Assembly: GCF_037975245.1 (NCBI RefSeq)
Contig: NC_092583.1
Location: 7,205,264 to 7,269,263, forward strand
Length of the DNA stretch: 64,000 nucleotides
From: Apostichopus japonicus
Lineage: Eukaryota > Echinodermata > Holothuroidea > Aspidochirotida > Stichopodidae
Direction: 5' to 3'
This document shows positions 38,401 through 48,900 of the stretch, piece by piece. The translations under genes and the position numbers were made by a program. Within the stretch, counting starts at the first letter, position 1. Every line of letters starts with the position of its first letter. The notes under the pieces are model-generated. The model saw only the letters and a program-made list of their open reading frames with translations. It had not been told where the DNA came from and ran no database searches.

Positions 38401-41400
38401 TAATATAATGGTATATTACATCATTGCCCACACAAAGAATAGATGCGTTTGCATGTTTGTTGATTCCTAGCATGTTTAACTTGTGAAGCTCTCTAATATA
38501 AACATACCTTGAGCTTGTTGGTAGATGGTCAATACTGCCATCAATTTACTCAGTCCTTTGTCAGAGCATGCTGTCATTAAATAGTTGATGTCATCAACAG
38601 AAACCTTCCCTGCCTCTCTGAGATGGTGGACAAGAGATGAAAAGGGTGTATCACTCTCAATAATGTCCTTTGATTCCTTAGCTGGAACTTTAAAGTAGTC
38701 ACGTAGCTTCTTACAATCATCTTTCTCAATCAATAACTCCAATGATGTGAAGAGGCTGTCAAAGAAAATGTCACTCTGTAACAAAATCGAAAAAAAATAT
38801 CAAATAAATATACTGGTGGTAGCAGGCTATGAAACAAAATAGATGATTGAGGCATTGAGACAGCAACATATTTAACGAAGGGATTGATTTTAATATGATG
38901 AAGGTATGGATAATGTGACTGTGATTTACCGAGTTACTTCAACTACAATATTTTATATATTTATTTAAGAAAAAAATTAAAAGTATTAAAAACGGATTGA
39001 TTTTTAAGTTGTACAGGTACATGCTTCTATATGAAGCTGTATCAGTGAGATTGTTGTAGATTTTCTTAATGATGCCACCAACTTATAATTATTCTTGCTT
39101 GGGCTAAACATTATTCTCCAAATTTAACCAATAATGCTACATTGTGACCCATGTTTGCATGGGAATGTAATCATGGACATGGAACTACTGAAATTGTCTT
39201 CTACTCTGGGCAATGTACAGTAGGTGGTCAGTAACATTAAAACACACACAAATCACCCTCTCCCTACCCCTTCTTATCTCTTACATTCTCCTTAAGTATT
39301 AACAATGTTGTTTTTCATGAGTTAACATATTAATTACTATGTCAACCATTGAGGCAGTGTTGTATTTTACACAGGTTTTTACTTACAGATTCACTTACTG
39401 TATATAAGCCTACAATCTTGCAATAGACATGTACTGAATGAGTACACAACTTACTTAGAAGCACTATAGGCTGGAAGATATGGTTTATGCTTGTAGGTTG
39501 TACAGCTAAACTACATGTGCTGCAGCACAAACGCCTGAATAATCAAAGTCCATGTGCACTGTCAAGACTTCTTTAAGATTGGTGTATACACTAAACTTTA
39601 TGTGTAGCTACTGCACTATGAGCTTTACACAGCTTCATGATAAAGAATGCATGTGAAACATGTACAGTAATTATTGAAAACTGTTCGCAGTTATCAACTA
39701 TAATGCTAAACCAAGTTTCCTGGGTTACTTAATCCTGTTAGACATAATTTACTAGTACATGGTGTGGCCTGGTGACATTTATAACCAGAATGCAAAATGA
39801 ATAGTGGTTTCAATGATGTAACATTCAGCTATTTTCTGCATTAATCTGACGTAATTATAGTGAGGGTGTACAACATACTTGATATTAGTAATACAGTGAA
39901 AAGCAGTGCGATGTGACAAACAATAAATTCACAATGACACAGGCTGTCCTGAAATGATCATTGACCTCAACAACAAGCTTCTTGTACTGTACTCCATGTG
40001 ATAGATACATCAACATACTAAATATGACATCAGTCCTTGTTGAAAGATTGTGTAAGACATGGTTTGACAATCTGAACCCCTGGTGAACTCAAACGACCAT
40101 TGACCTCCACCCACAACATGGCTTCTTGTACTCAATGTGGTACAATTACGTACCAAAACAATTGCGATCTGTCCAAGCTTCCCTTATGATATTATGTTAA
40201 GGAAGATGTGTTAGTGTGGAGAGACAGGTTAGAGGGGAGTGAAGTAAATGTTTGGCATTTGCTGACTTCAAATGACCTTTGACCTCCACCAAAAGCAATA
40301 ATAGGCTCCTTAAACTTAATATGGTACATCTACAAACCAATGAGATATGTCCTTTCTTGCAATATCATGTTTACAATGTTGTAACGATTTGACCTGTTGT
40401 CCCCAAATGACCTTTGATCTACACCAAAAACATTACCCTTCCTGTACTCAATGTGGTACGTCTACACACTAAATAAGAATTGTTCCGAGCTTCCCTTCTT
40501 GAGATATCGTGTTTACAAGGTTTTCAAATTTTGACCTCTGGTGACCCCAAAAGACCTTTGACCTCCACCAAAAACAACAGGCTTGTAGTACTCAATGGGG
40601 TACGTCTTAACACTAAATATAAGGTCTGCCCATGCTTCCCTTCTTGAGATATCGGGTTTACAATGTTTTCAAATTTTGACCCCTGGTGACCCCAAATGAC
40701 CTTTGACTTCCACAGAAAACAATAGACTTTGTGTACTCAATGTGGTACTTCTACACATTAAATATGAGGTTTGCCCCAACTTCTTTTCTTGAGATATCGT
40801 GTTTACAAGGTATTGACATTTTGACCCCTAGCAACCCTAAATGACCTTTGACCTCCACAGAAAACAATAGGCTTCCTGTACTCAATGTGGTACTTCTACA
40901 CATTTAATATGAAGTCTGCCCAAGCTTCCTTTCTATAGCTATTGTGTTTACAAGGTTTTCACAATTTGACCCTGGTGACCCTAAATGATCTTTGACATCC
41001 ACAGAAAACAATAGGCTTCTTGTGCTCAATATGGTACATCCACACACCAAATATGAAGTTGGTCCAGTTTTCCCTTCTTGAGATATTGTGTTTACAAGCT
41101 GGGAGTCACAAACGCACACACGCATATGCCATCATGAATGCATAGGTTACGATATTCATCAAAACCAAAAAGGCCTTACATGAAGACCATTGTTCTTACA
41201 CTGGTTGACATGTGGTATAAATGCTCTCTTATGCAATGGATAGCAATGATCATGTTGAATCCATGTTCATAACAATTGCATACATTAGACTGTATTCTTG
41301 GTCACTACAATTAAGTAATGTACTGCATATTTAGACAATTGAGCAGGATATTGTGTATCGTCACTTGCACAAAGTGATGTCTATAATCGTCACTGTCACA

Positions 41401-44400
41401 AAATTGACAGGAATACACTGCACCGTCCATTTTCCATTTTGCCTCCATTTTCCTGCTTATTCCTATATGACCTTCATTATGAGTGTAGTACAACTAAATT
41501 GTACCTTTGGAATTTCTCAGGAATGAATCCGAAATTTGTTACTTATATATTGTTACTTATAAGGACTACATTACACTGTGCATTAATTACTGGAAATCAT
41601 TGGCCATCAGTGAAATGAACTAATTAGAATAGAACTCGACATACAGTAAGACTGCCAACTGACTCAATATGTACAATCCATATTAATGTAAAGCCTGTAC
41701 TTAACTACAACTTTCTCTCCTCAAAAGTAATGAAAAATGATTTCAATGGCTTTGTGAATTTTGCAGTCTAAACTCTGTTGACAATGTGAAAATTAGCACC
41801 ACAAGGCTAAAAGCAAATTTTCCCTTCTTTATCTGCAATTTTGACTAATTTGCACCTGAATAAACCACCCTAAATCCCAAAATAGAAGCAAGCTTGTGTC
41901 ATATCATTTTTATCAAGACTTTAATACAATCATCAAATCAAGGTCTCATCACTACAGCATTTGCTATACATGTGCACTAGTGCCAAGCTAATCACCATGG
42001 CCTAAATTAAGATAAAAATATTGCCCTTACTTTTTCTTGAAAGTTACCTCATTTCATGGGAAATTGCACCTCTGGTGTTTTTAACAATATGTTACATTGA
42101 TTTATGTCACATTTGTATATTTGACAATCAAAAGTATTGATAAAGGAATAAATACTTTTTTGTCTGAGCTGTATGCAATGCAACATTCATCTCGCATCAC
42201 TTTTCATAGAATTGTTGGCCTAGATTTTCATTAAATAGACATCATTGCCAAACAAAATTTCACTTATTGCACTATTGAGACTAGTTTGCATTCACTTATA
42301 CCAAATTTTGACAGCTTGTAAGCTCAGAAAATAGGAAAAATTCTTTCCAAGTTTAGTGTGTAGCTCTAATATTGCAAAGTGCAACAAGCATCCAATGGCC
42401 TAAACTTTTCATAAAATTTTGCACTCATTTCCCACCATTTTTGATCTCTCTCGTAACAAAACAGTAAAAGTTATGTTCTTAATAAAATTCCGCATTCACT
42501 GATACCAAATTTGTAAAAATTAGCAGCTTATAAGCTCAGAAAATAAGAAAACAATATTTGCCAAATTTATTGTGTTGCTTTAATATTGCAAAGTGTAAGA
42601 AGCATCCACTGGCCTAATTTTTCCTAAAATATTGCACTCTATTTTCCACCAATTTGATCTCCCTCTGCACAAACCAGTAATAGTTGTGTTCTTCATTATA
42701 TTCCGCATTCACTAATACCATATTTGTAATAATTAGCAGCTTGTAAGCTCAGAAAGTAAGAACAAATATTTGCCAAGTTTTGTGTGTTGCTCTATTATTG
42801 CACTTTGCAATAAGCTTCCAATGGCCTAAAATTTGGAGGAAAAAAAATTGCACTCACTTTTCCACCATTTTGATCTCCCTCGTAACAAACAAGTAATAGT
42901 TATGTTCTTTATAAAATTCCGCATTCACTAATACCAAATTTATAAAAATTAGCAGCTTTTAAGCTCAGAAAATAAGAAAAAATATTTGCCAAATTTTGTG
43001 TGTTGCTTTAATATTGCAAAGTGTAAGAAGCATCGAATGGCCTAATTTTTCATAAAATTTTGCACTCACTTTTCCACCATTTTGATCTCTCTCTTAACAA
43101 ACAAGTAAAAGTTGTGTTCTTAATAAAATTCCGCATTCACTAGTATCAATTTTGTCTACATTTGAAGCATGAAGACTGAGATAATAAGGAAACAAATTTC
43201 ACTTTTATGTACATTGACAGAAACACTTCCATGACAACCTTACCAGAATCAGCAAATCCCAAGGGAAAAAATGTTCTTATTTTTCTCTAAATTTTGCAAA
43301 GCAGATCTCAAAACATGTAAAAGTGTCTTTTCCCTACTTGTTCGCATAGAATGATACCCAATTTGCTGAGCTTCAATCAAACGATTGCTTTAATAAAAGT
43401 GATAAAGTCCTAATTTTAACCATAGGCCTATAAATCCTGTATTAGTACTCACTGTGTGATATTCATATACTTTTCCAGTTTTCCAGGTAACCACAAATAA
43501 TCTGTTTATGTTATTATTGATCCTGATTCTCCTGGAATTATCAGGAACTTTAAAAGAAGCCAAGATATGACCCCCAGAGATGGAAGAATCACCCCCAGAG
43601 ATTGAAGAATGACCCCCAGATAGAGAGTAAACAACAACTTGTCTACTCTCACCAACACCATACCATAATATAAATATTAATCCTTTCTCTTCACTGACTG
43701 TTATACTACGTGCACGGCTGTACTGTGTGTCTGTATATTCCTGTTCTATTTCTCCCTCACTATTATAAATTAAAGCTCTATCATACCGGCCTGTACAGAT
43801 AAACAGTTTATTATTACTAACTGTTATATCACAGGGAGAGTCTACTCCTTCTAATCCTTTTAAGATGATTGTCTTCTTTATTCTCAATTCTCTCGCATCT
43901 AAGACAATCACCTCATTGGATCTAAATAACCCGACATAGACTAAACCATCTCTGGTTGTCATACACCTGGCTTCACCGTTAAACTTCCCTTGATTGACCA
44001 GACCGCCATTACTACTATCGTACAATGCTACCGTATTTTTACAACGCGTTAAAAACAGACGATCATCCAGGAAACAAACAGTCCGCCATGATGAACCAAA
44101 CTCGGTAAATTCCTCAGAATAGTAAGGCTCTGACGTCAATAATAACGGTTTTTCTTGAGAATCAGGATCTAATTGTAACATAAACAGATCAATAAAGCTG
44201 CATTTTGTCGTGTTGTTATATCCAGAGACAGCCAAACGGCCTGTATCTAGCACGTCCATGAAGAACACTACGTAATCTTTTCGTACGGTGAATCGTGGTA
44301 TCGTTGTATGCACTCTGTTTGTGTGGAAGGCAAAAGGTGAAAAGTTAGGTCAGGGTTGGAAGGTTGTATCCGTGGTAACGAAGAATTTAGAGTTGATTTT

Positions 44401-45920
44401 TAGATCGAAGGAATGTTGATGAACAGCTCTCAGCCTGCGAAGTAGCTATATAGCCTAGGTCTTACAAACGGCACTAAATTCTTTAAAAAGCTGTTGATTT
44501 ATGCATGGGACCCCGTCGTGACCCACGTGTCATAGCACTATATGTCCAGAGCAAATTATTCGACATGGTAATCTCGAAGATATAAGAAATGAGACGTTCA
44601 AGGCCTAATAATTAGGATACTGGCCTAGCTGTAGATCCATGACTTAAAGTTATGCTGTATTGGCCCCAAATATGCTAGATATTCAAATATGGTCAACTTT
44701 GGTCAAAATTCTTAAACTAATTTTATTACAACCTTCGAAGAAATTTTCCTCACTGGGACATTCAGTCATCATCATGTTCCTAAAAAATATCTGAGAACAA
44801 TTTGGAGATTAAAGACCTGCAGGAAAATACTTGTCGAAAACTTCTAGCAATTATAGCGTTTTCCCATTAAGAACCCTCTCCCGCATAAAACGTGAAGAAA
44901 ATACATTTCCGCATGAATGTACATATGCATGGCGAGCGGAGTAAAACGTGCTAGAAATTGGAAAATCGACCGAATAAAATACTTTTCTATTAAAGTATCC
45001 TATTAATAGAACAACATTTGAAATTAATTACTGTGTGTTTATGAAAATATTCCTTTCACAAAATTTCTCACATATAACAATACCGACTTAATATATAAGC
45101 CCTGTTAATAGGCAGTTTCAGTAAAATTGATGAAATCGCATTGGCTATATTTTGTTTGCTTGAACACGATTTATTTATCTTCAATATTCATCGTTATCAT
45201 ACGCATGTACTGATGTAACGTTCTGATTTAACTCTTCATGTGTGTTGACCACCCGCATGCAGTACATTCTAATTCATTCGCATTTAGCGCCAAAAACTGA
45301 GAGAAAGAGACACACGGTCACAAGTTGTAAATGATGGCGCTATAACAAAAAGCTAACTTTGTCAAAAGGCTCCGCTAGTGAAAATTGATGGCGCTATTAG
45401 AGAAAACCAATTTGGTCTAAAGATTTCACGGGGTGACTTCAGACAGAATTTCAGGTGGTATTTAAAATAAGTCCTTTTTTGAGACATTTAGGAAAAATGT
45501 AAACAGGAAGTGTCCTTTTGCTAATACATGAAAGTAATGAATCAATAGGTGCTGTATCGTTGTCGCATTAAAATAATGGAATTCGTGGCACAGAATGCAG
45601 AGAGGATCCATTTTATCGGCGATTTGAGATGGCTTTGTGCTTTACCTCCCCAAAGAATCGACACCGTGATGTCTTACTACCCTTAGGAATTTTGTGCCCC
45701 ACCCCCTATTCGATACTGAACTTTTCCCCACATTTCAGGAGTTATTTATGAGAATGTCTTTTATCTGTTCATGAAAAATTGTCAGTTTATAACATTGCTT
45801 TTGCATAGATGAATGCAAAGTAAAGAAATAATACTTTTCTTAAATACTGTCATTCATAAAAACATTTAAATCTTGTATAAAAAAATAAAAAAATACTTAC
45901 GAGGTTTTTGTGTTGGCCAT
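22153..45920 (-). CDS. Large ZU5/UPA/death-fold scaffold protein with beta-propeller, about 20 exons, about 1785 aa
   Basis: Exon model on the minus strand: 45920-45901, 44314-43453, 38775-38508, 37788-36920, 35849-35712, 34021-33937, 32388-32065, 31408-30926, 30755-30529, 30127-29966, 29236-29084, 28422-28362, 27731-27415, 27065-26888, 26416-26093, 25572-25343, 24630-24490, 23663-23511, 23083-23023 and 22454-22153. All junctions are GT-AG, all phases agree, and the sum is 5358 nt with one stop. Order: beta-propeller, DED-like, coiled coil, death fold, ZU5-UPA cassette A, UBA-like, ZU5-UPA cassette B. ZU5-UPA-death proteins (UNC5, PIDD, ankyrin) act in cell-death and receptor scaffolding; a cytosolic innate-immune or apoptosis role is inferred. 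No signal peptide or membrane segment was seen. Weak points: two possible exon 4 donors (36935 or 36920), a GTTTGT donor after exon 13 (without it the protein ends at 27400), and possible missed exons in long introns. Confidence 0.75.
26888..27065 (-). CDS. Exon 14: UBA-like domain (residues 1324-1382)
   Basis: FKILIEEGYKRLDVQRALKL followed by GKLDLGRRLLLL fits the three-helix UBA pattern: L-x-x-x-G-Y/F, D-x-x-x-A-L, L-x-x-x-x-x-L-L. UBA domains bind ubiquitin, which would link the scaffold to ubiquitin signalling. The exon has no ATG in frame at its start, so it is internal. It sits where cassette A has its exon 7 death fold. Confidence 0.6.
27400..31408 (-). CDS. Exons 8-13: cassette A, ZU5-UPA-linker-death fold (residues 856-1323)
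   Basis: Exon 8 (31408-30926) has an acidic, charged N-part, then a ZU5 domain with the hallmark CEGGTISIMGVHLTIPEDAL and LEPEGLALNKPAQLIIPHSA. Exon 9 (30755-30529) resembles the UPA domain that follows ZU5 in UNC5, PIDD and ankyrins. Exons 10-12 (162, 153 and 61 nt) complete the beta-rich region. Exon 13 (27731-27415) is a death-fold domain with a lysine/glutamate-rich tail. PIDD self-cleaves at an HFS motif in this region, but I see no HFS here. Read-through of the exon 13 donor gives a stop at 27400. Confidence 0.72.
31490..31915. repeat. Dispersed intronic repeat, copy 1 (copy 2 at 39775-40265)
   Basis: Both copies share long stretches, including AGTAATACAGTGAAAAGCAG and TTCACAATGACACAGGCTGT, in the same orientation. 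They lie in introns 7 and 2 of the ZU5 gene. Copy 2 runs into the DR1-bearing tandem array. Confidence 0.75.
32065..32388 (-). CDS. Exon 7: second death-fold domain (residues 748-855)
   Basis: Contains LKLAILFGLPPAETDMLRR and TPGITLIKFMKTRNIINMYD. This repeats the pattern of the C-terminal domains in exons 13 and 20: hydrophobic helix, F-x-L-P/N-x-x-E, then G-x-x-L-x-x-x-L. It precedes cassette A. Phase 1 on both sides makes the exon shuffling-competent. Confidence 0.6.
32873..33600. repeat. Dispersed repeat, uninterrupted copy of 62095-63800
   Basis: The segment matches 62095-62138 plus 63186-63800 in order and orientation, for example CATACCAACCATCAGGGTCT against CATACCAACTATCAGGGTCT, and CAAAGTATACAACAGATACC-like text later. 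It contains the single, uninterrupted CTCAGAAA octamer that is duplicated around the hAT element at 62139-63177. It lies in intron 6. Confidence 0.8.
33937..35849 (-). CDS. Exons 5-6: helical and acidic linker (residues 674-747)
   Basis: Exon 5 (35849-35712, 46 codons) continues the helix with LEEAKSSLRATKDELVKSQ. Exon 6 (34021-33937) is a short acidic segment, ETLHEECESPDISQES. Phases are 0 to 0 and 0 to 1. The exon 5 donor (GTAAAG) abuts the terminus of a MITE. No domain is recognised in this linker. Confidence 0.65.
35076..35707. mobile_element. MITE with TTTCACACTTTC termini, next to a splice donor
   Basis: The left end AGCACATTTCACACTTTCAC (from 35076) and the reverse complement of the right end, AGCCCCTTTCACACTTTCCC (from 35707), are imperfect inverted repeats about 26 bp long. 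TTA is present at both flanks (35072-35074 and 35708-35710), with one unmatched base on the left. This suggests a PIF/Harbinger-like element, but the superfamily is uncertain. The interior is richer in G+C and in CCCGTA-like words than the surrounding intron. There is no transposase. Confidence 0.6.
36920..37788 (-). CDS. Exon 4: coiled coil made of 14-residue repeats (residues 384-673)
   Basis: About fifteen tandem copies of a 14-residue unit like LKTTEEERQQLKDT (42 bp each) form an uninterrupted, highly charged coiled coil; 14 residues are exactly two heptads. Less regular coiled sequence flanks it on both sides. A five-unit block is duplicated: KLTGR, KDT, KGT, KDA, KDT reappears as KLTGR, KDT, KGT, KDA. 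This gives a 210-bp higher-order period. Near-identity between units indicates recent unequal exchange, so length is likely to vary between alleles. The coil probably drives oligomerisation. The plus-strand open frames across this exon are mirror artefacts of the repeat. Confidence 0.85.
38508..38775 (-). CDS. Exon 3: death-effector-like domain (residues 295-383)
   Basis: An 89-codon helical domain containing IIESDTPFSSLVHHLREAGKVSVDDINYLMTA (residues 333-364). Here L-x-x-L-x-x-A/G-K-V-S-x-D-D-x-x-Y-L matches the helix 4-5 signature of DEDs. It is a homotypic interaction domain; by analogy it would recruit other death-fold proteins. The acceptor TTGTTACAG and donor GGTATGT are strong. The domain assignment is by eye. 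Confidence 0.6.
40094..41105. repeat. Tandem array of a ~145-bp unit carrying DR1 motifs
   Basis: TGACCTTTGACCT or a near match recurs at 40094, 40273, 40408, 40552, 40697, 40852 and 40986, spaced 134-179 bp. The shared text around it is GGTGACCCCAAATGACC... and ...CTTGAGATATCGTGTTTACA. Diverged single units lie near 34090-34620, 36600, 46680 and 63860-64000. The array lies in intron 2 of the ZU5 gene. Confidence 0.85.
42288..43345. repeat. ~213-bp tandem satellite, about five units
   Basis: GCATTCACT begins successive units at 42288, 42492, 42705, 42921 and 43133 (spacing 204, 213, 216, 212). Each unit contains AGCAGCTTGTAAGCTCAGAA, CCAATGGCCTAA and TTTTGATCTCCCTC-like segments. The last unit is the most diverged. 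It lies in intron 2. Confidence 0.88.
43453..45920 (-). CDS. Exons 1-2: start codon and beta-propeller (residues 1-294)
   Basis: Exon 1 has only 20 coding bases (45920-45901): ATG in MANTKTS, then a GTAAGT donor in phase 2. Exon 2 (44314-43453) supplies the one base needed and continues open for 287 codons. Its repeated pattern of DxLYVGxxxSNEVIVLD and ITVSNNKLFICTGRYDRALIY blades is that of an NHL/YVTN-type beta-propeller with about six blades. A small internal repeat, SSISGGD/SSISGGH, lies near residues 235-250. Upstream of 45920 I see no clear promoter. Propellers of this kind usually bind protein or RNA. Confidence 0.75.
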
Positions 45921-48900
45921 TTTTGATATTTGCTTGTTTAGTTCTACGAGAATTATAGCAGCGGGAGTCCCGATCTGTGCATAAAATTAGAACAAAATGT
46001 AAAAAACAAATATGACTTTCTAAAGAATATTCTTATCGAGGAATATCGCAATAAATACAGAGATCATCGGAACAGAAAGAAAGCTTCTTTAGGGGTGAAT
46101 GCTGTGGCTTTTATTTAATGTTTAACGAGCAACCTTGAATTAATATGATGAATGAAATTATGGTTTTGGTTATTCCCGATTCTAAAATTACACTTTCTAC
46201 GATCAATCAGGAATTTAACATCAAAGTTTTATATTTAGTTCATGATGAATTGCGAGAAAAAAAAACGAAATCGTGAGAAAATATGTGAAATTTCGAGAAA
46301 ATGATAAATTCATGTATACGATGGTCAAAAGTGGAAATTTTACTAAGAGAAATTATATTTTTATTCAACATTTCCCGTACAGGCATGTTATACGATGTAG
46401 CTATATTTACCTACACTGGAGTGCTAATAACCAATGCAAAATGCATTGAGGTTTCGATGACTTCAATGCACTAGACTTCTGCTTGTTATTATAATCAGAA
46501 CTAGCTGTTACAATACCACTATTGCAGAATAAACTCAGGTCAGTCTACTGTACGTGGCTATACACACCTCCACCAAAAACAACTTAGGGGCATTGTACTC
46601 AATTTTATGAATCAACACACCAAGTATTAGAGGAATCCACGATTTCATTGTTAGATATCATGTAAAATGTTTTTCAGAGTTTGACCTCTGGTGACCTATA
46701 GGAGATTTGACCTCACAAGCAATAGGATTCTTGTACTCAATATGGCAAATCCATACACCATGTATGAAAAGTATCCATGAATTCTACCATGAGAAATCAT
46801 GTTTTGAAGGTTTTCAGACCTGGACAAATATTTTTAAAAGTACTCGCTATTTGGCAACCGTGGCTAAAAATCTGCTCGCCAAATTTCACTCGCAAGTAGG
46901 CCTATGATTGTTGTTCATATGTCCAAAGTACAGATCTGCAAAATCAATACTTTCTTTGAACAAAGGCTAGGCAGTTAGGCAGATACATGGTGCTACGTAA
47001 TTGCGCATTGGAAAGTCATGTTTCTTTGCAGTATGAAATTCAACTTGAAACAATGAAAATCTGAGGTTGTAAGAGCATCTATCTTCCAAAAATCCTAGCA
47101 GCACCTACAGCAAATTTGTCTCAAAACTCCTTAAATTGTTCGATACTTTGCGTATTATGACAGCCAGTATGAAAATGCCTTAATAAATAATTAAGGAGAT
47201 GTTTTGCCATCTTAAGGTGTATTAGTATTTTGACTTATTCACGTTGTTGTGTTAGCGAACCCTATTCTACCCAACCGTTGCTGGCCTAGACAACATAAAA
47301 TTGCTCACATGCCTAACCAGGTTTGTTCAAGTTGTCCCATAATCATAAACGTGACGAAAGTCGAACGTTACTTTTAAGGCCTAGCTATGCTGAAACTGAT
47401 GGAAGAGACTACACAAATTGAGATCAACAGCCGATGCAGACAAAGGCTCGTGAACTCACTGCCAAACTAAGACCGTTTTACACAATTATTTCGCATTAAG
47501 ATTGGTCATAGTAAAAAAATCTAACTATTGTTAAGTTTCATAAACGCTGCCTGGTCACAACGAAACTACATCCAACCTGAAAAAATACGACGGAAAACGT
47601 CCAATAGAACTGCTGTACTATAAAGTACACCTTTCCGCACGCAAAATAAGGCTCCGAGCGGCATGTTGAAGCCAATGCAAGTTTGCTCGTATTTTCAGTT
47701 TTAGATTCTACGGATGCCCATAAACTCATTTCCAATTGCCAATAGCCTCCTTTTCGTATGAGGCGTAACGCACATGTTATCTGATAGGCTGGTATGTGGC
47801 AGATACGGTAGCTTATAAAACAATGTTTCAACAATTTGGCGTCTGGTGACTCCAACTGACTTTTGACCTCAACAAAATCTTGTACTGAACGTGTACCAAC
47901 TACATACTAAATATGAGATTCGTCTAGCCTTCCCTTCTTAAGTTATCGTACGTGTTACAAGGTTATCACAATTTGACCTCCAGTGACCCCAAATGGACTT
48001 GGGCCTCCACCAAAAACAATAGGGATCTTAAACTCAATGTGGTACTCCTTCACACGAAATGTGAGATTGATCCAAGATTGTCTTCTTGAGATATAGTGTT
48101 TACAAGGTTTACTCACTTTGACCCCTGGTGACCCCAAATGACCATTGATCTCCAAAACAAAACTATAGGCTGTTGCTCCTAAATGTGGTCCTCCTACTCA
48201 CGAAATATGACATTGATCCAAGTTTACCTCCTTGAGATATCGTGTTTACAAGTTTTTCACTATTTGGCCCTGGTGACCCCAAATGACCTTTGACCTCCCC
48301 ACAAAACAATAAGGTTGTTCTACTCGATATGGTACTGGTATACACCAAATATTAGATTGGTCCAAGCTTCTCTTCTTGAGATATCGTGTTTACAAGCGAG
48401 GCGTCACACACACACACACACACACACATCGAACGTACACACACTCTCCGCCTGCATGGGTGCAGAGGTTACGATTATCATCGAAACCAAAAATTCATAA
48501 ATGTTTTACTTTACTTACAATGACAGACGTCTGTGTAAGACAGGTGCAGGTGAGGTACAGCTAATATTCTTCGAAAGGTCTTGAATATCAACTTGTTCTT
48601 GAGATAATTCGATACGTTTTTGTTATGCCGAGTCGCTGTCACGTCTACGAAGCGTGAAGTGATAACACAAAATTCAAACAGAGAGCCCTTAGAGATTATC
48701 TAAAAGATAACTAAATACTATGACTTCGATCAGAGGATGAGACAAATTCTCAAATGAATATTAGATAATAAACACTGAAGAGTGGAGCACGAAAGAGGTA
48801 ATGGAGGGTTGAATGTTGTAGTAAGAGAGGAGGACAGGCTTGATATGAATTGGTATCTAGCAAATGAATACAATAATAAATTACGCCCACTAACCCTTGA

